Position numbers and translations under genes: made by a program
In this document: positions 26,182-39,335 of the stretch, in pieces
Layout: the number at the start of each line of letters is the position of its first letter
How positions within the stretch are numbered: the first letter of the stretch is position 1
Notes under the pieces: model-generated
What the model was told of the DNA's origin: nothing
The model's input: only the letters and a program-made list of their open reading frames with translations
Database searches by the model: none
Assembly (NCBI GenBank): GCA_963815135.1
Contig: CAWFFO010000011.1
Coordinates: forward strand, 248,001-312,000
Direction of reading: 5' to 3'
Source of the DNA: CAIWTU01 sp963815135
GTDB lineage: Bacteria > Desulfobacterota > Desulfuromonadia > Geobacterales > Geobacteraceae
Length of the DNA: 64,000 nucleotides

Positions 26182-26412
26182 ATGAAAGAACTCGTAGAGA
26201 TGATCGCCAAGGCTCTTGTCGATGACCCCAGTAAAGTAAGTGCTACAGAAGAGATGGAAAACGAGACGACCGTTATCAAATTGACCGTAGCAAAAGAGGA
26301 TATGGGAAGAATTATCGGAAAAGAGGGAAGAACCGCCAAGGCAATGCGCACGCTTCTCAATGCAGTTTCTACAAAGAGCAACAAGAAGGCTATCCTGAAG
26401 ATCGTCGAATAA
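26182..26412 (+). CDS. khpA: KH-domain RNA-binding protein KhpA
   Basis: 76 residues. The ATG at 26182 is chosen because homology to the YlqC/KhpA family (KELVEMIAKALVDDP) starts there; the open frame upstream overlaps rpsP and is not coding. The KH motif GRIIGKEGRTAKAMR lies near 42-56. KhpA binds RNA, often with KhpB, and affects division and small-RNA regulation in other bacteria. Stop and rimM start overlap by one base (TAATG). Confidence 0.93.
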   Translation: MKELVEMIAKALVDDPSKVSATEEMENETTVIKLTVAKEDMGRIIGKEGRTAKAMRTLLNAVSTKSNKKAILKIVE

Positions 26413-26933
26413 TGTTTCAAAAAAGCAGAATGGTATTGATCGGTAAAATAACAGGAACTCACGGAATAAAAGGGCAGTTGCGGGTTGTCCCGTATTCTGG
26501 TGATTCCGGCAGCATCCTTTCCCAACGCAGCCTTATTTTGAAAGGTTCCAAAGGGGAGTCGGATGTTTACAAAATTGCAAACTCATCCATACATGGAAAA
26601 AAAGTATTAATAGCCCTTGAAACATATGACGGGATAAATGAGGTCGAGCATCTTGTCGGGAGGGAAATCTATGTAAATCGGGAGCAATTACCTGAGCTTC
26701 CCGAAGATGAATATTACTGGTGCGACCTGATCGGGTTAAAAGTAATTACGACAAGAGGTGAGCGTCTGGGGGAACTGAGGGATATTTTCTCTGCCGGCAA
26801 CAACGATGTATATATGGTTAAGGACGGAGACAGGGAGTACCTTATCCCCGCAGTTGAAGATATCGTCACGGATATTAATCTTACAGAAGGCATCATGACG
26901 GTTGACCCCCCTGAAGGTTTGCTCGACTTATGA
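26412..26933 (+). CDS. rimM: ribosome maturation factor RimM
   Basis: 173 residues. An N-terminal RimM domain (IGKITGTHGIKGQLRV) is followed by a PRC-barrel half (EYYWCDLIGLKV; YLIPAVEDIV). RimM helps mature the 30S head and acts with S19. It overlaps khpA by one base and trmD by four, so it is translationally coupled. Confidence 0.95.
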   Translation: MFQKSRMVLIGKITGTHGIKGQLRVVPYSGDSGSILSQRSLILKGSKGESDVYKIANSSIHGKKVLIALETYDGINEVEHLVGREIYVNREQLPELPEDEYYWCDLIGLKVITTRGERLGELRDIFSAGNNDVYMVKDGDREYLIPAVEDIVTDINLTEGIMTVDPPEGLLDL

Positions 26934-27658
26934 AAATTGATATATTGACTCTGTTCCCATCCATGTTCGATGGTCCTTTTTCCGAAAGCATCATCAAGCG
27001 GGCGATAGGAAAGGAACTGTTGGAAATATGTCTCCATAATATTCGCGATTATGCCGTAGATAAGCACAGAACTACAGATGATTATCCATATGGCGGCGGT
27101 GCCGGCATGGTTATGAAAGTTGAGCCGCTGGCAGCTTGCATTGAGGCTGTTAAACCGGTCGGTTGCAACGCAAAAGTGATTTTGACGACACCAAGGGGAC
27201 GTCCCTTAAATCATTCTATGGCCCGGGAGTTGTCAGAAGAAGAGAAACTTGTAATTGTCTGTGGACGCTACGAGGGTGTTGATGAACGAATAAAGGAGAT
27301 TTTCATAGATTATGAGATTTCCATCGGTGATTATGTTTTGACAGGCGGGGAACTTGCGGCAATGGTAATCGTTGACTCCGTAACTAGACTGATCCCAGGT
27401 GTTTTAGGCAGTGAAGATTCGGCAGTAGATGATTCATTTTCCGACGGTTTGCTTGAATATCCGCAATATACTAGACCTCCGGAGTTTAACGGCTTAAGTG
27501 TTCCCCCAGTGCTTATGTCTGGCAATCATGGTGAAATTACCCTGTGGCGCCGTCGTCAGTCTCTGAAAAAAACAATTGAAATGCGTCCCGATCTGCTACT
27601 TTCCGCACATCTGACTGAAAATGATAAAGCTTATCTGATGGAACTTGCCGGGGAATAA
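26930..27658 (+). CDS. trmD: tRNA (guanine-N1)-methyltransferase TrmD
   Basis: 242 residues, SPOUT family. DILTLFPSMF, DYPYGGGAGMVMK and the knot segment GRYEGVDERI ... EISIGDYVLTGGE are diagnostic. It makes m1G37 in tRNAs next to the anticodon and prevents frameshifting. It starts inside the rimM stop (ATGA). Confidence 0.97.
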   Translation: MKIDILTLFPSMFDGPFSESIIKRAIGKELLEICLHNIRDYAVDKHRTTDDYPYGGGAGMVMKVEPLAACIEAVKPVGCNAKVILTTPRGRPLNHSMARELSEEEKLVIVCGRYEGVDERIKEIFIDYEISIGDYVLTGGELAAMVIVDSVTRLIPGVLGSEDSAVDDSFSDGLLEYPQYTRPPEFNGLSVPPVLMSGNHGEITLWRRRQSLKKTIEMRPDLLLSAHLTENDKAYLMELAGE

Positions 27659-27664
27659 AAATCA

Positions 27665-28246
27665 TTGAAAGTGAGCAGACCGATTTGTGGAAAACTTAGC
27701 ATCGCATTGATGCATTATCCTGTTTATGACAAAAACAGAAAAATTGTAACATCGGCTGTGACAAATCTCGATCTGCATGATATTGCCAGGGCTGCGAGAA
27801 CCTTTGATCTATTCAGATATTATGTGGTGACTCCTCTTGAAGAACAGAAAAACCTGGTACGACGAATTGCGAATCACTGGCGGAATGGATGGGGCGCCGC
27901 ATATAACCCCAAAAGAAAAGAAGCTCTTGATCTGATAGTAGTTTCGGACAAAATGCAGGATGCTGTCGAGAATCTTGAAAGAGAAAGCGGAAACAAGGTA
28001 AAAATAATTGCAACAGGAGCGAAGGGTCATCTTGCCAATATATCTTTTCGGGAAATGGCGAAACTTCTGGAAGATGAAGGTTATTCATACCTTATGATTT
28101 TAGGGACCGGATGGGGATTGAGCGATGAAATTCTTTCAAAAGCTGATTATGTTCTGGAACCGATTAGGGGAGCCGGTGAATATAACCATCTTTCCGTAAG
28201 GTCAGCTGCAGCAATAATTATGGACAGACTTACGTCGCAGTACTGA
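27665..28246 (+). CDS. SPOUT-type RNA methyltransferase, TrmD-associated
   Basis: 193 residues beginning with TTG at 27665, six bases after trmD; GGGG lies 11 bases upstream, a long spacing. The sequence (LMHYPVYDKNRKIVTSAVTNLDLHDIARAARTF, LILGTGWGLS-type loop and SVRSAAAIIMDRL at the end) fits the RNA methyltransferase family (Pfam Methyltrn_RNA_4) often coded between trmD and rplS. The C-terminal loop should form the trefoil knot that binds S-adenosylmethionine. Its RNA target is unknown to me. Confidence 0.8.
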   Translation: MKVSRPICGKLSIALMHYPVYDKNRKIVTSAVTNLDLHDIARAARTFDLFRYYVVTPLEEQKNLVRRIANHWRNGWGAAYNPKRKEALDLIVVSDKMQDAVENLERESGNKVKIIATGAKGHLANISFREMAKLLEDEGYSYLMILGTGWGLSDEILSKADYVLEPIRGAGEYNHLSVRSAAAIIMDRLTSQY

Positions 28247-28315
28247 ATTAATTTACTTAAAAAACAAAACCAAGGAAAAGAGTTAAGGCTGATACATAAA
28301 GGAGGAAATGTTAAA

Positions 28316-28669
28316 ATGAACAGGATCGACTATATTGAATTTGAACAAATGAAAAAGAACATTCCGGTTTTTAAGCCCGGAGACAGTGTTAAGGTTAACG
28401 TTAAGATCGTTGAAGGTGACAAGAGCCGCATCCAGGCCTTTCAGGGAGTAGTCATAAAACGCCAGAACGGCGGTATTCGCGAATCTTTCACAGTAAGAAA
28501 AATTTCCAACGGCATTGGCGTCGAAAGGTGCTTCCCTCTTCATTCACCGACACTGGAATCAATTGAAGTAATAACACGCGGGCAGGTCCGTCGAGCCAAA
28601 CTATATTACCTGAGAAAGTTGCGGGGCAAAGCAGCCAGGATTCGAGAAAAAAAATATGTAGCCCAATGA
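28316..28669 (+). CDS. rplS: 50S ribosomal protein L19
   Basis: 117 residues, full length for bL19. FKPGDSVKVNVKI, QAFQGVVIKRQ and RRAKLYYLRKLRGKAARI are family signatures. AAAGGAGG precedes the ATG. bL19 lies at the 30S-50S interface. A terminator follows, so genes after it may need their own promoter or read-through. Confidence 0.97.
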   Translation: MNRIDYIEFEQMKKNIPVFKPGDSVKVNVKIVEGDKSRIQAFQGVVIKRQNGGIRESFTVRKISNGIGVERCFPLHSPTLESIEVITRGQVRRAKLYYLRKLRGKAARIREKKYVAQ

Positions 28670-28674
28670 GACTG

Positions 28675-28706
28675 AAGCCCTGGTAAGAACCGGGGCTTTT
28701 TGTTTT
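28675..28706 (+). terminator. terminator after rplS
   Basis: AAGCCC-T-GGT pairs with ACC-G-GGGCTT around AAGA, followed by TTTTTGTTTTT. Confidence 0.85.
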
Positions 28707-28744
28707 TGGGTGCCCTAAATCAATACACTTCTGGAAGCGAATCT

Positions 28745-29419
28745 ATGTGCGACGGTCTGTTTGAGTCGGAGAAGAATTTTGATCCCCTGATTTTTGAGAA
28801 ACGGGCCTTCCGTGAGGGTTATAATATTGTTGCCGGTATAGATGAAGCCGGGCGAGGAGCTCTCGCCGGTCCTGTTGTCGCAGCAGCTGTGATTTTTCCC
28901 ATTGATGTTAAAATCAATGGAATCGATGACTCAAAGAAGCTTACCCCTTCAAAAAGAGAATCTCTTTTTGATCTTATTATGGAGAAGTCACTCGAAGTAG
29001 GAGTCGGTATTGGGAACCACGTCTTGATAGACGAGATCAATATTCTGCAGGCAACGTTGTTTTCTATGAAGGAGGCGATTCTTAAACTTTCAAATCGCCC
29101 GGATTACCTTCTGATTGACGGTAATTGTTTGATTCCTGTTAATATATCTCAACAGGCTATAATCAAAGGCGATTCTTCCAGCATGTCCATTGCAGCAGCG
29201 TCTATAATCGCCAAAGTAACACGAGACAGACTCATGGTGGAATATGAAAAAGTTTATCCCGGCTACGGTTTCGCTGGCCATAAAGGATATGGCAGCGCAT
29301 CGCATCTTGCCGCGATAGCTGATTTGGGCCCCTGCGATATACACAGGAAGACTTTTCGCGGCGTACGGGAATTTGTGAAGGTCAATATGGAGAACCAGCT
29401 TTTCGGCACATGTTTATGA
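28745..29419 (+). CDS. rnhB: ribonuclease HII
   Basis: 224 residues. The ATG at 28745 follows GGAAGCG. GIDEAGRGALAGPVVAAAVI near 31-50 holds the first catalytic acidic residues; DSKKLTPSKRE, the DG of LLIDGN and SIIAKVTRD carry the others. It removes RNA from RNA-DNA hybrids and single ribonucleotides from DNA. It overlaps the next gene by a few bases. Confidence 0.96.
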   Translation: MCDGLFESEKNFDPLIFEKRAFREGYNIVAGIDEAGRGALAGPVVAAAVIFPIDVKINGIDDSKKLTPSKRESLFDLIMEKSLEVGVGIGNHVLIDEINILQATLFSMKEAILKLSNRPDYLLIDGNCLIPVNISQQAIIKGDSSSMSIAAASIIAKVTRDRLMVEYEKVYPGYGFAGHKGYGSASHLAAIADLGPCDIHRKTFRGVREFVKVNMENQLFGTCL

Positions 29420-29802
29420 CGATTAAAGAAGGGCACGCCAAAAATATTTCTCTTGGTGCACATGGTGAGGACCTAGCGGTAACTTACCTGAAGGATCAAA
29501 AATTTAAAATCATTGATCGTAACTATCGTTGCAAGTCCGGAGAGCTTGATATAGTTGCCACGGAAGGTAAAGTCCTGGTTTTCATCGAAGTTAAAACCAG
29601 GAAGAATTATTCATATGGTCCACCACAGCTTTCCGTTACTCAATTCAAACAAAGGCAGATTTCGAAGGCCGCGCTTACTTATGTGGCTGCGAAGAGATTA
29701 GGTGACGTGAATGCACGTTTTGACGTGATTGCGATTTTGTTGCAGGAACATAAAGAGCCACGAATCGAACATATCAAAAATGCGTTTGAACTCTCATATT
29801 GA
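29416..29802 (+). CDS. YraN/UPF0102 family nuclease-like protein
   Basis: 128 residues from the ATG at 29416, which overlaps the rnhB stop (ATGA); an ATG two codons earlier is also possible. G-x-H-GEDLAVTYL and the nuclease-like core GELDIVA-x-EGKVLVFIEVKTR (acidic D and E, then ExK) are typical of UPF0102. The fold is that of restriction-endonuclease-like enzymes such as Holliday junction resolvases, but activity is not established. It is commonly coded beside rnhB. Confidence 0.9.
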   Translation: MTIKEGHAKNISLGAHGEDLAVTYLKDQKFKIIDRNYRCKSGELDIVATEGKVLVFIEVKTRKNYSYGPPQLSVTQFKQRQISKAALTYVAAKRLGDVNARFDVIAILLQEHKEPRIEHIKNAFELSY

Positions 29803-29822
29803 AAATCTGTAGTTGAGGGAAT

Positions 29823-30683
29823 TTGGAAAAAGGAACTCTTTACATAGTTGCAACTCCCATCGGAAATCTTGAAGATATTACTTTCAGAGCGGTCCGTATC
29901 CTGAAGGAAGTTGATGTCATCGCAGCAGAAGATACCCGCCATTCTCGAAAACTTTTGACCCATCTCGGTATATCTAAACCAATGATTTCCTATTTTGATC
30001 ATAACAAAACAATAAAAGGTGATTATATACTGGAAAAGCTTGAATCAGGTTTGTCAGTGGCGCTAATCTCTGATGCGGGTACACCGTGTATTTCTGACCC
30101 TGGATATCAACTTGTGCGGGATGCCGTAGCGGCGGACATTCGTATTGTTCCAATACCAGGTCCATCTGCCTTTATTTCGGCTTTAACTGCCTCTGGACTC
30201 CAGACCGATTCTTTCGTTTTTGAGGGGTTTTTACCCAACAGGTGTGGAAAGCGACACACAAAGTTGCTCACATTGAAAGATGAACATCGCCTTCTGATAT
30301 TTCACGAATCACCTAAAAGGCTTGCGGCAACCCTGATTGATATGCTTGAAGTGTTTGGTGATAGAAAAGTAGTGGTTGCGAGAGAACTTACCAAAATTTA
30401 TGAAGAATTTATCAGGGGAGATTTGTCTGAAATTATAATCCAGTTAAAAGAACGTGAGATAAAAGGGGAAGTTGTACTTTTGATTGCGCCTGCACTGACT
30501 ATGCACTCAGCAGGGGAAAGATCTATTACGGATTTGTTTATTAAATATATTGATAGGGAAAAATTTTCACTGAAAGATACTGTGAGGGAAATTGTCAAAG
30601 ATACCGGCTTGACTCGCAGTGTTGTCTACCGGGATGCATTGAATTTCATAAGACAGAAAAAAAATCGTTCAGAAACTAAGTAA
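29823..30683 (+). CDS. rsmI: 16S rRNA (cytidine-1402-2'-O)-methyltransferase
   Basis: 286 residues beginning with TTG at 29823. GAGGG lies unusually close to the start. GTLYIVATPIGNLEDITFRA at the N-terminus, AAEDTRHSRKLL, LISDAGTPCISDPG and PIPGPSA are diagnostic for the RsmI tetrapyrrole-methylase fold. It makes 2'-O-methylation at C1402 in the ribosomal P site. It closes the translation and RNA gene cluster. Confidence 0.95.
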   Translation: MEKGTLYIVATPIGNLEDITFRAVRILKEVDVIAAEDTRHSRKLLTHLGISKPMISYFDHNKTIKGDYILEKLESGLSVALISDAGTPCISDPGYQLVRDAVAADIRIVPIPGPSAFISALTASGLQTDSFVFEGFLPNRCGKRHTKLLTLKDEHRLLIFHESPKRLAATLIDMLEVFGDRKVVVARELTKIYEEFIRGDLSEIIIQLKEREIKGEVVLLIAPALTMHSAGERSITDLFIKYIDREKFSLKDTVREIVKDTGLTRSVVYRDALNFIRQKKNRSETK

Positions 30684-30909
30684 ATTACTACTATGAATGC
30701 TTGAAAAAAGAGAATTACTTTGATCTAAATATTACGCATGTATATACAGTTTGGTAATTTTCGAAGCTGATAAAATGTGCGGAGGTTGAAGTATATGATA
30801 TACTCTCATGACCTTGAATGAAAATATCATTATTTTATTTCAAATTGCCTTTAAGGTTGTGTGTTTGAGCGATTTTATCGCTATTAAATATTTTTTGTCG
30901 TAAAAAGGA
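30684..30909. other. intergenic region before the rRNA promoters
   Basis: About 225 AT-rich bases. No gene is seen. It may act as an UP element region for the promoters that follow. Confidence 0.35.
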
Positions 30910-30938
30910 TTGACAAGGTGAGAAGTATGGGCTATAAA
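30910..30938 (+). promoter_or_regulatory. rRNA operon promoter P1
   Basis: TTGACA at 30910-30915, 17-base spacer, TATAAA at 30933-30938. It is the first and best of three tandem promoters. Confidence 0.8.
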
Positions 30939-30991
30939 CGTCAACTCTTGCGAAGGGCAGGAGAGAGATGTTTGAAGGTGTGAAAAAAAGA

Positions 30992-31020
30992 TTGACAGTG
31001 TATGAGAAGTTTGGTAGAAA
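30992..31020 (+). promoter_or_regulatory. rRNA operon promoter P2
   Basis: TTGACA at 30992-30997, 17-base spacer, TAGAAA at 31015-31020. It lies 82 bases after P1. Confidence 0.7.
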
Positions 31021-31092
31021 GATGAGCTCGCTGACAACGCAGGAAGGTTTGAGGGAGTCGGCGGAAAAAAAGTTTCAGGCAGAAAAAAAATA

Positions 31093-31121
31093 TTGACAGG
31101 CTGGGTGAGATAGGATAGATT
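31093..31121 (+). promoter_or_regulatory. rRNA operon promoter P3
   Basis: TTGACA at 31093-31098, 17-base spacer, TAGATT at 31116-31121. It lies 101 bases after P2. Confidence 0.7.
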
Positions 31122-31141
31122 GCTAAGTCTGTCGCAGCAAC

Positions 31142-31155
31142 TTGGTCTTTGAAAA
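31142..31155 (+). promoter_or_regulatory. boxA-like antitermination site in the 16S leader
   Basis: TTGGTCTTTGAAAA resembles the boxA core TGCTCTTTAA recognised by NusB-S10. A similar TGTTCTTTGACA lies before 23S at 33269-33280. Confidence 0.6.
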
Positions 31156-31217
31156 CTAAATAGTAGACGAACAGTGGGTTCCGAGTAATTATTTTTGAGT
31201 ATCAAATAATTCAGTAT

Positions 31218-33010
<1,793 letters not shown>

Positions 33011-33087
33011 GGGCTTGTAGCTCAGCTGGCTAGAGCACACGACTGATAATCGTGAGGTCGATGGTTCGAGTCCATCCAGGCCCACCA
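33011..33087 (+). tRNA. tRNA-Ile (anticodon GAT)
   Basis: 77 bases with encoded CCA. Acceptor GGGCTTG pairs with CAGGCCC, anticodon loop CTGATAA, T-loop GGTTCGAGTCC. Usual position between 16S and 23S. Confidence 0.97.
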
Positions 33088-33093
33088 AGTTAC

Positions 33094-33169
33094 GGGGGTG
33101 TAGCTCAGCTGGGAGAGCGCCTGCCTTGCACGCAGGAGGCCATCGGTTCGAACCCGTTCACCTCCACCA
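33094..33169 (+). tRNA. tRNA-Ala (anticodon TGC)
   Basis: 76 bases with encoded CCA. Acceptor GGGGGTG pairs with CACCTCC (one G-U pair), anticodon loop CTTGCAC, T-loop GGTTCGAACCC. It starts 6 bases after tRNA-Ile. Confidence 0.97.
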
Positions 33170-33357
33170 AAAGTTCGGTGAGAAGAAGGAAGTAAGAAGT
33201 AAGAAGTAAGACGTTAGAAGAAGAAACGTCTCACATCTTACCTCTCACGTCTAGCGACTCACAGAAACTGTTCTTTGACAATTGCATAGAAAAGATTTGT
33301 AGTAAGGCATATGTAGTAAAGTATGTTTGGTAGATTGATTCAATTTGATATTTTTAT
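33170..33357. other. tRNA-23S spacer with a second heptanucleotide repeat
   Basis: At about 33190-33210 the unit GAAGTAA occurs three times in a row. A GACGTT/AACGTC inverted pair and CTCAC-rich sequence follow (33210-33265), then a boxA-like TGTTCTTTGACA at 33269-33280 before 23S. Confidence 0.65.
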
Positions 33358-36327
<2,970 letters not shown>

Positions 36328-36485
36328 TAAAATATTATTTGCGGGGGTGGTATCCCCACCCCCATATATAATCTACAAACTGCAAATCGAAAATCTATGT
36401 GATTGACAAGATAAGTAAGGGACTGGGGTCCTTGTCCGGCATTGCTGATGCTTCGCCTATACAATTCCCCCATGACCCAAAACGT

Positions 36486-36605
<120 letters not shown>

Positions 36606-36612
36606 CTAATCG

Positions 36613-36649
36613 AAAGCCCCTTCAGTCTTTTGACTGTTGGGGCTTTTTT
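36613..36649 (+). terminator. rRNA operon terminator
   Basis: AAAGCCCC-TTCAGTC pairs with GACTGTT-GGGGCTTT around TTTT, followed by a T run. Confidence 0.92.
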
Positions 36650-36671
36650 GCGTTTCGTTGCCTGTTTTTAT

Positions 36672-38052
36672 CAGACTTGTCCAAAATAAGTTTCTAAAAC
36701 ATTGAAGGGGAATACCCCTCTGCGGTACGTTTAGTTTGCGAGACATAAACAAGCCACAGGAGGATTCCCCGTGAACAAGTTTAACAGCATCTTTGGCCAG
36801 ATTCTACAGATCTTTGACAAGCGCGAATTTTTGCAGGCAGTTCGTGACACCAGGGCGGAACGTGCCGCCAAGGGCTTCACCTGCTGGGATCAGTTTGTAG
36901 CCATGCTTTTCTGTCAGCTTGGCCAGGCACATTCACTTCGGGAGATCTGCGGTGGCCTTGCCACCTGCCTCGGCAAACTGAAACATCTCGGTATCGGCGA
37001 TGCCCCCAAACGCTCGACTTTGTCCTATGCCAACGAACACCGGCCGTGGCAGTTGTACCAGAAGATGTTTTTCCACCTTCTGGAGAAGTGCCAATCCGTG
37101 GCCAGGCTGCAGAAGCGTAAGTTCCGGTTCAAGAACAAGCTTTTCAGCCTTGATGCCACCGTCATCGAACTCTGCCTGTCCCTGTTCGACTGGGCCACGT
37201 TCCGGCAGACCAAAGGAGCCGTAAAGCTCCATCTCCTTCTTGATCACGACGGCTACCTGCCGGTGTTTGCCACGGTAACCGAAGGAGATGTCCATGAGAT
37301 AAACATTGCCAGGGACTCACCTTTCCGAAGGGTTCCATTGTGGCAATCGACATGGGTTATATCGACTATGACCTGTATTCCCGATGGACGAATGACGGGG
37401 TCTTCTTCGTTACCCGACAGAAAACAAACGCTGCCTACCGGGTAGTTGAAGAACGTATCATTCCCAGGAACCGCAATGTTCTCAAAGATCAGGTCATCGA
37501 GCTAACTGGTTACTATGCCAGAAAGGACTACCCGCACCAACTGTGACGAATTGAGGTCTGGGATGAAGAAAGCTGCAGAACTATTATTCTCCTGACCAAT
37601 CACCTCAAGTTCGGAGCAACGACCGTGGCGGCAATCATACAAGGACCGCTGGCAGATCGAGATTTTCTTCAAGGCGATCAAGCAGAACCTGAAGATCAAG
37701 ACCTTTGTCGGCACCAGCAAAAACGCGCTTCTGATACAGATCTGGACAGCATTGATCGCGATCCTGCTGTTAAAGTTTCTCAGGTTCCGATCAAGCATGA
37801 ACTGGTCGCTGTCGAACCTGGTAGCCATGCTCAGGTATAACCTGTTCACCTACAGGGACTTATGGCTCTGGCTGGATAGTCCTTTCGAGGTGCCGGCAAT
37901 GATTCCTGGCGATGAGCAGCTGATGCTGGCTTTCCGGTAATTGGACAGCACTGGAAAATGGCAACCTGAATTTACAAAGAACAATTTATCCGTCCAACTT
38001 CTTGATATTTCAAACCCGGAATTTCAATTCCGGTTTATCTTGGACAGCAATG
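36672..38052 (+). mobile_element. degenerate IS4-family insertion sequence
   Basis: About 1381 bases with ends CAGACTTGTCCAAAATAA (left, 36672) and, read inward from 38052, CATTGCTGTCCAAGATAA (13 of 18 identical). It is bordered by a 9-base direct repeat, TGTTTTTAT, at 36663-36671 and 38053-38061, the likely target duplication. It carries one transposase gene, broken in three places, so it cannot move by itself. It landed 23 bases after the rRNA terminator. A GGAATT-type hairpin (38016-38033) lies near the right end. Confidence 0.82.
36771..37940 (+). pseudogene. IS4-family transposase, three lesions
   Basis: The GTG start follows CAGGAGGATTCC. The N-terminal part (FGQILQIFDKREF, GLATCLGKLKHLG) is like DUF4372, followed by a DDE_Tnp_1 domain with the first Asp in FSLDATVIEL and the YKDRWQIEIFFKAIK segment that holds the catalytic Glu. 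Lesion 1: loss of one base near 37316 breaks ARD/LTFPKGSIVAIDMG. Lesion 2: CGA to TGA at 37544-37546, where an Arg is expected before RIEVWDEE. Lesion 3: an extra A near 37640 in AAI/YKDRWQ. Rejoining the three frames gives a near-complete transposase of about 390 residues. Confidence 0.88.
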
Positions 38053-38061
38053 TGTTTTTAT

Positions 38062-38460
38062 AAATATTTAAAGTTCATAATCACGTGTCAACTTAGGATA
38101 TATATAGTTCTTGATTATATAATATCGCCACATTTTTGAGTTTGAACTGTTTTGTCTCTTCACGCTTAAAGTTGGCGTTGTTTTGAAAATAATAAAATAA
38201 TACTATTATTTTAGTGTCATGTTCACATGTGATTATAAAAATTGATAGAAACCAGTTGACAAAAACTTTAATATGAATCAAAATATTTAACATAACTGTA
38301 AAATATAAAACAATGTGATCTGGTTCAGAAACATCAGGAATTTCTTGGTATAATATTCAACATCAGATTAATGAATTTTAGAATAACGGACATTGCAGTA
38401 GCATTGGGAGTGTATTAGGCTGTTTTCACCATGATTTCCAGAGAGAAGGAGGTAAAAGGG
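38062..38460. other. AT-rich upstream region of the FolE2-like gene
   Basis: About 400 bases, distinctly AT-rich compared with the flanks. TGGTATAAT at 38346-38354 is an exact extended -10 box. TTGACA at 38256-38261 with CAAAAT 17 bases later is a second, weaker candidate. No gene is seen. Confidence 0.5.
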
Positions 38461-39240
38461 ATGGAAGACAAAAACAAGTTTTTGGAAGATGTAGGGTTGA
38501 GAAATCTGCCGTTTCCCATGAAGGTTATTTCCAAGGTTGATCCCGACGGCCAGTCGACAGTCGGAAACATCAGTATCAGTGCCAGGGTCATGCGTGAATT
38601 TGAGGCAAAATGGATTGACAAATTCATTCAGATTATTCATCGGCACAAGGACAGGATCGGGGCCAAGACCCTGAGATCCAACATTCTCGAATATCTTGAC
38701 CAATTGAAAGCCACAGCAGTCAGGATAGATTTCGAATACCCTTTTTTCGTTGAAAAAACTACTCCCGTTTCAAAGGAAAAATGCCTTGTGAGGTATTTCT
38801 GTACATATTCTGCTAAAGTAACTTCCGCTGAAGGTGTCGCTAAAATTCTCTATAAAATTGAAGTGCCGGTTATAACCACTTACCCTGGTTCAAGTACTGA
38901 CAAACCTGGAGGTTTGTTCGGTCAGTTGAGCGCAATTACCATTGAATTGGCATCGGACAAGGATATATTCCCTGAAGATATTGTGGATATGGTTGACAAG
39001 CATGCACTCGCGCCGGTCTATTCCTTCATGACACAGGAAGATCAGGAGTTTATTATTAATAAAGTGCATTCCGTTGAAAAGTCCAGTGTCGATGTAGTTG
39101 ACGCAATTAAGAAAGAACTTGCATTCGATCGTGACATCAGCTGGTATTCAGTTAATTGTTCAAACTATGGAATTTTACAATCTTACTCGACTATAATTGG
39201 AATAGAGAAGAGTTCATGGATTCCGTTCAGCGGCGATTAA
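38461..39240 (+). CDS. FolE2-like protein lacking the catalytic residues
   Basis: 259 residues; ATG at 38461 behind AAGGAGG. Along its whole length it aligns by eye to type IB GTP cyclohydrolase (FolE2): DVGLRNLPFPMKVI at the start, IDFEYPFFVEKTTPVS near 89-104, IEVPVITTYPGSS near 133-145 and DVVDAIKKEL near 211-220. In FolE2 the active site reads T-S-L-C-P-C-S-K then G-A-H-N-Q-R. Here the region is TTYPGSSTDKP then GGLFGQL: the nucleophilic Cys, the second Cys and the His are gone. The later Glu metal ligand region (expected C/A-E-V-Y) is APVY, with Pro in place of Glu. The frame is intact with a good ribosome-binding site, a promoter and a terminator. It is therefore probably expressed but not a GTP cyclohydrolase; the true role is unknown. 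Confidence 0.72.
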   Translation: MEDKNKFLEDVGLRNLPFPMKVISKVDPDGQSTVGNISISARVMREFEAKWIDKFIQIIHRHKDRIGAKTLRSNILEYLDQLKATAVRIDFEYPFFVEKTTPVSKEKCLVRYFCTYSAKVTSAEGVAKILYKIEVPVITTYPGSSTDKPGGLFGQLSAITIELASDKDIFPEDIVDMVDKHALAPVYSFMTQEDQEFIINKVHSVEKSSVDVVDAIKKELAFDRDISWYSVNCSNYGILQSYSTIIGIEKSSWIPFSGD

Positions 39241-39273
39241 TGGTCAGTTGAAGCATTCGGGGTTCGATATGAG

Positions 39274-39310
39274 ACCGGTTGCCGAATTTATCAGCAACCG
39301 GTTTATTTGT
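39274..39310 (+). terminator. terminator after the FolE2-like gene
   Basis: ACCGGTTGC at 39274-39282 pairs with GCAACCGGT at 39293-39301, followed by TTATTTGTGTTTT. It lies between convergent genes; pgl on the minus strand ends at 39336. Confidence 0.8.
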
Positions 39311-39335
39311 GTTTTAATCCTCTTTACATAAATGG

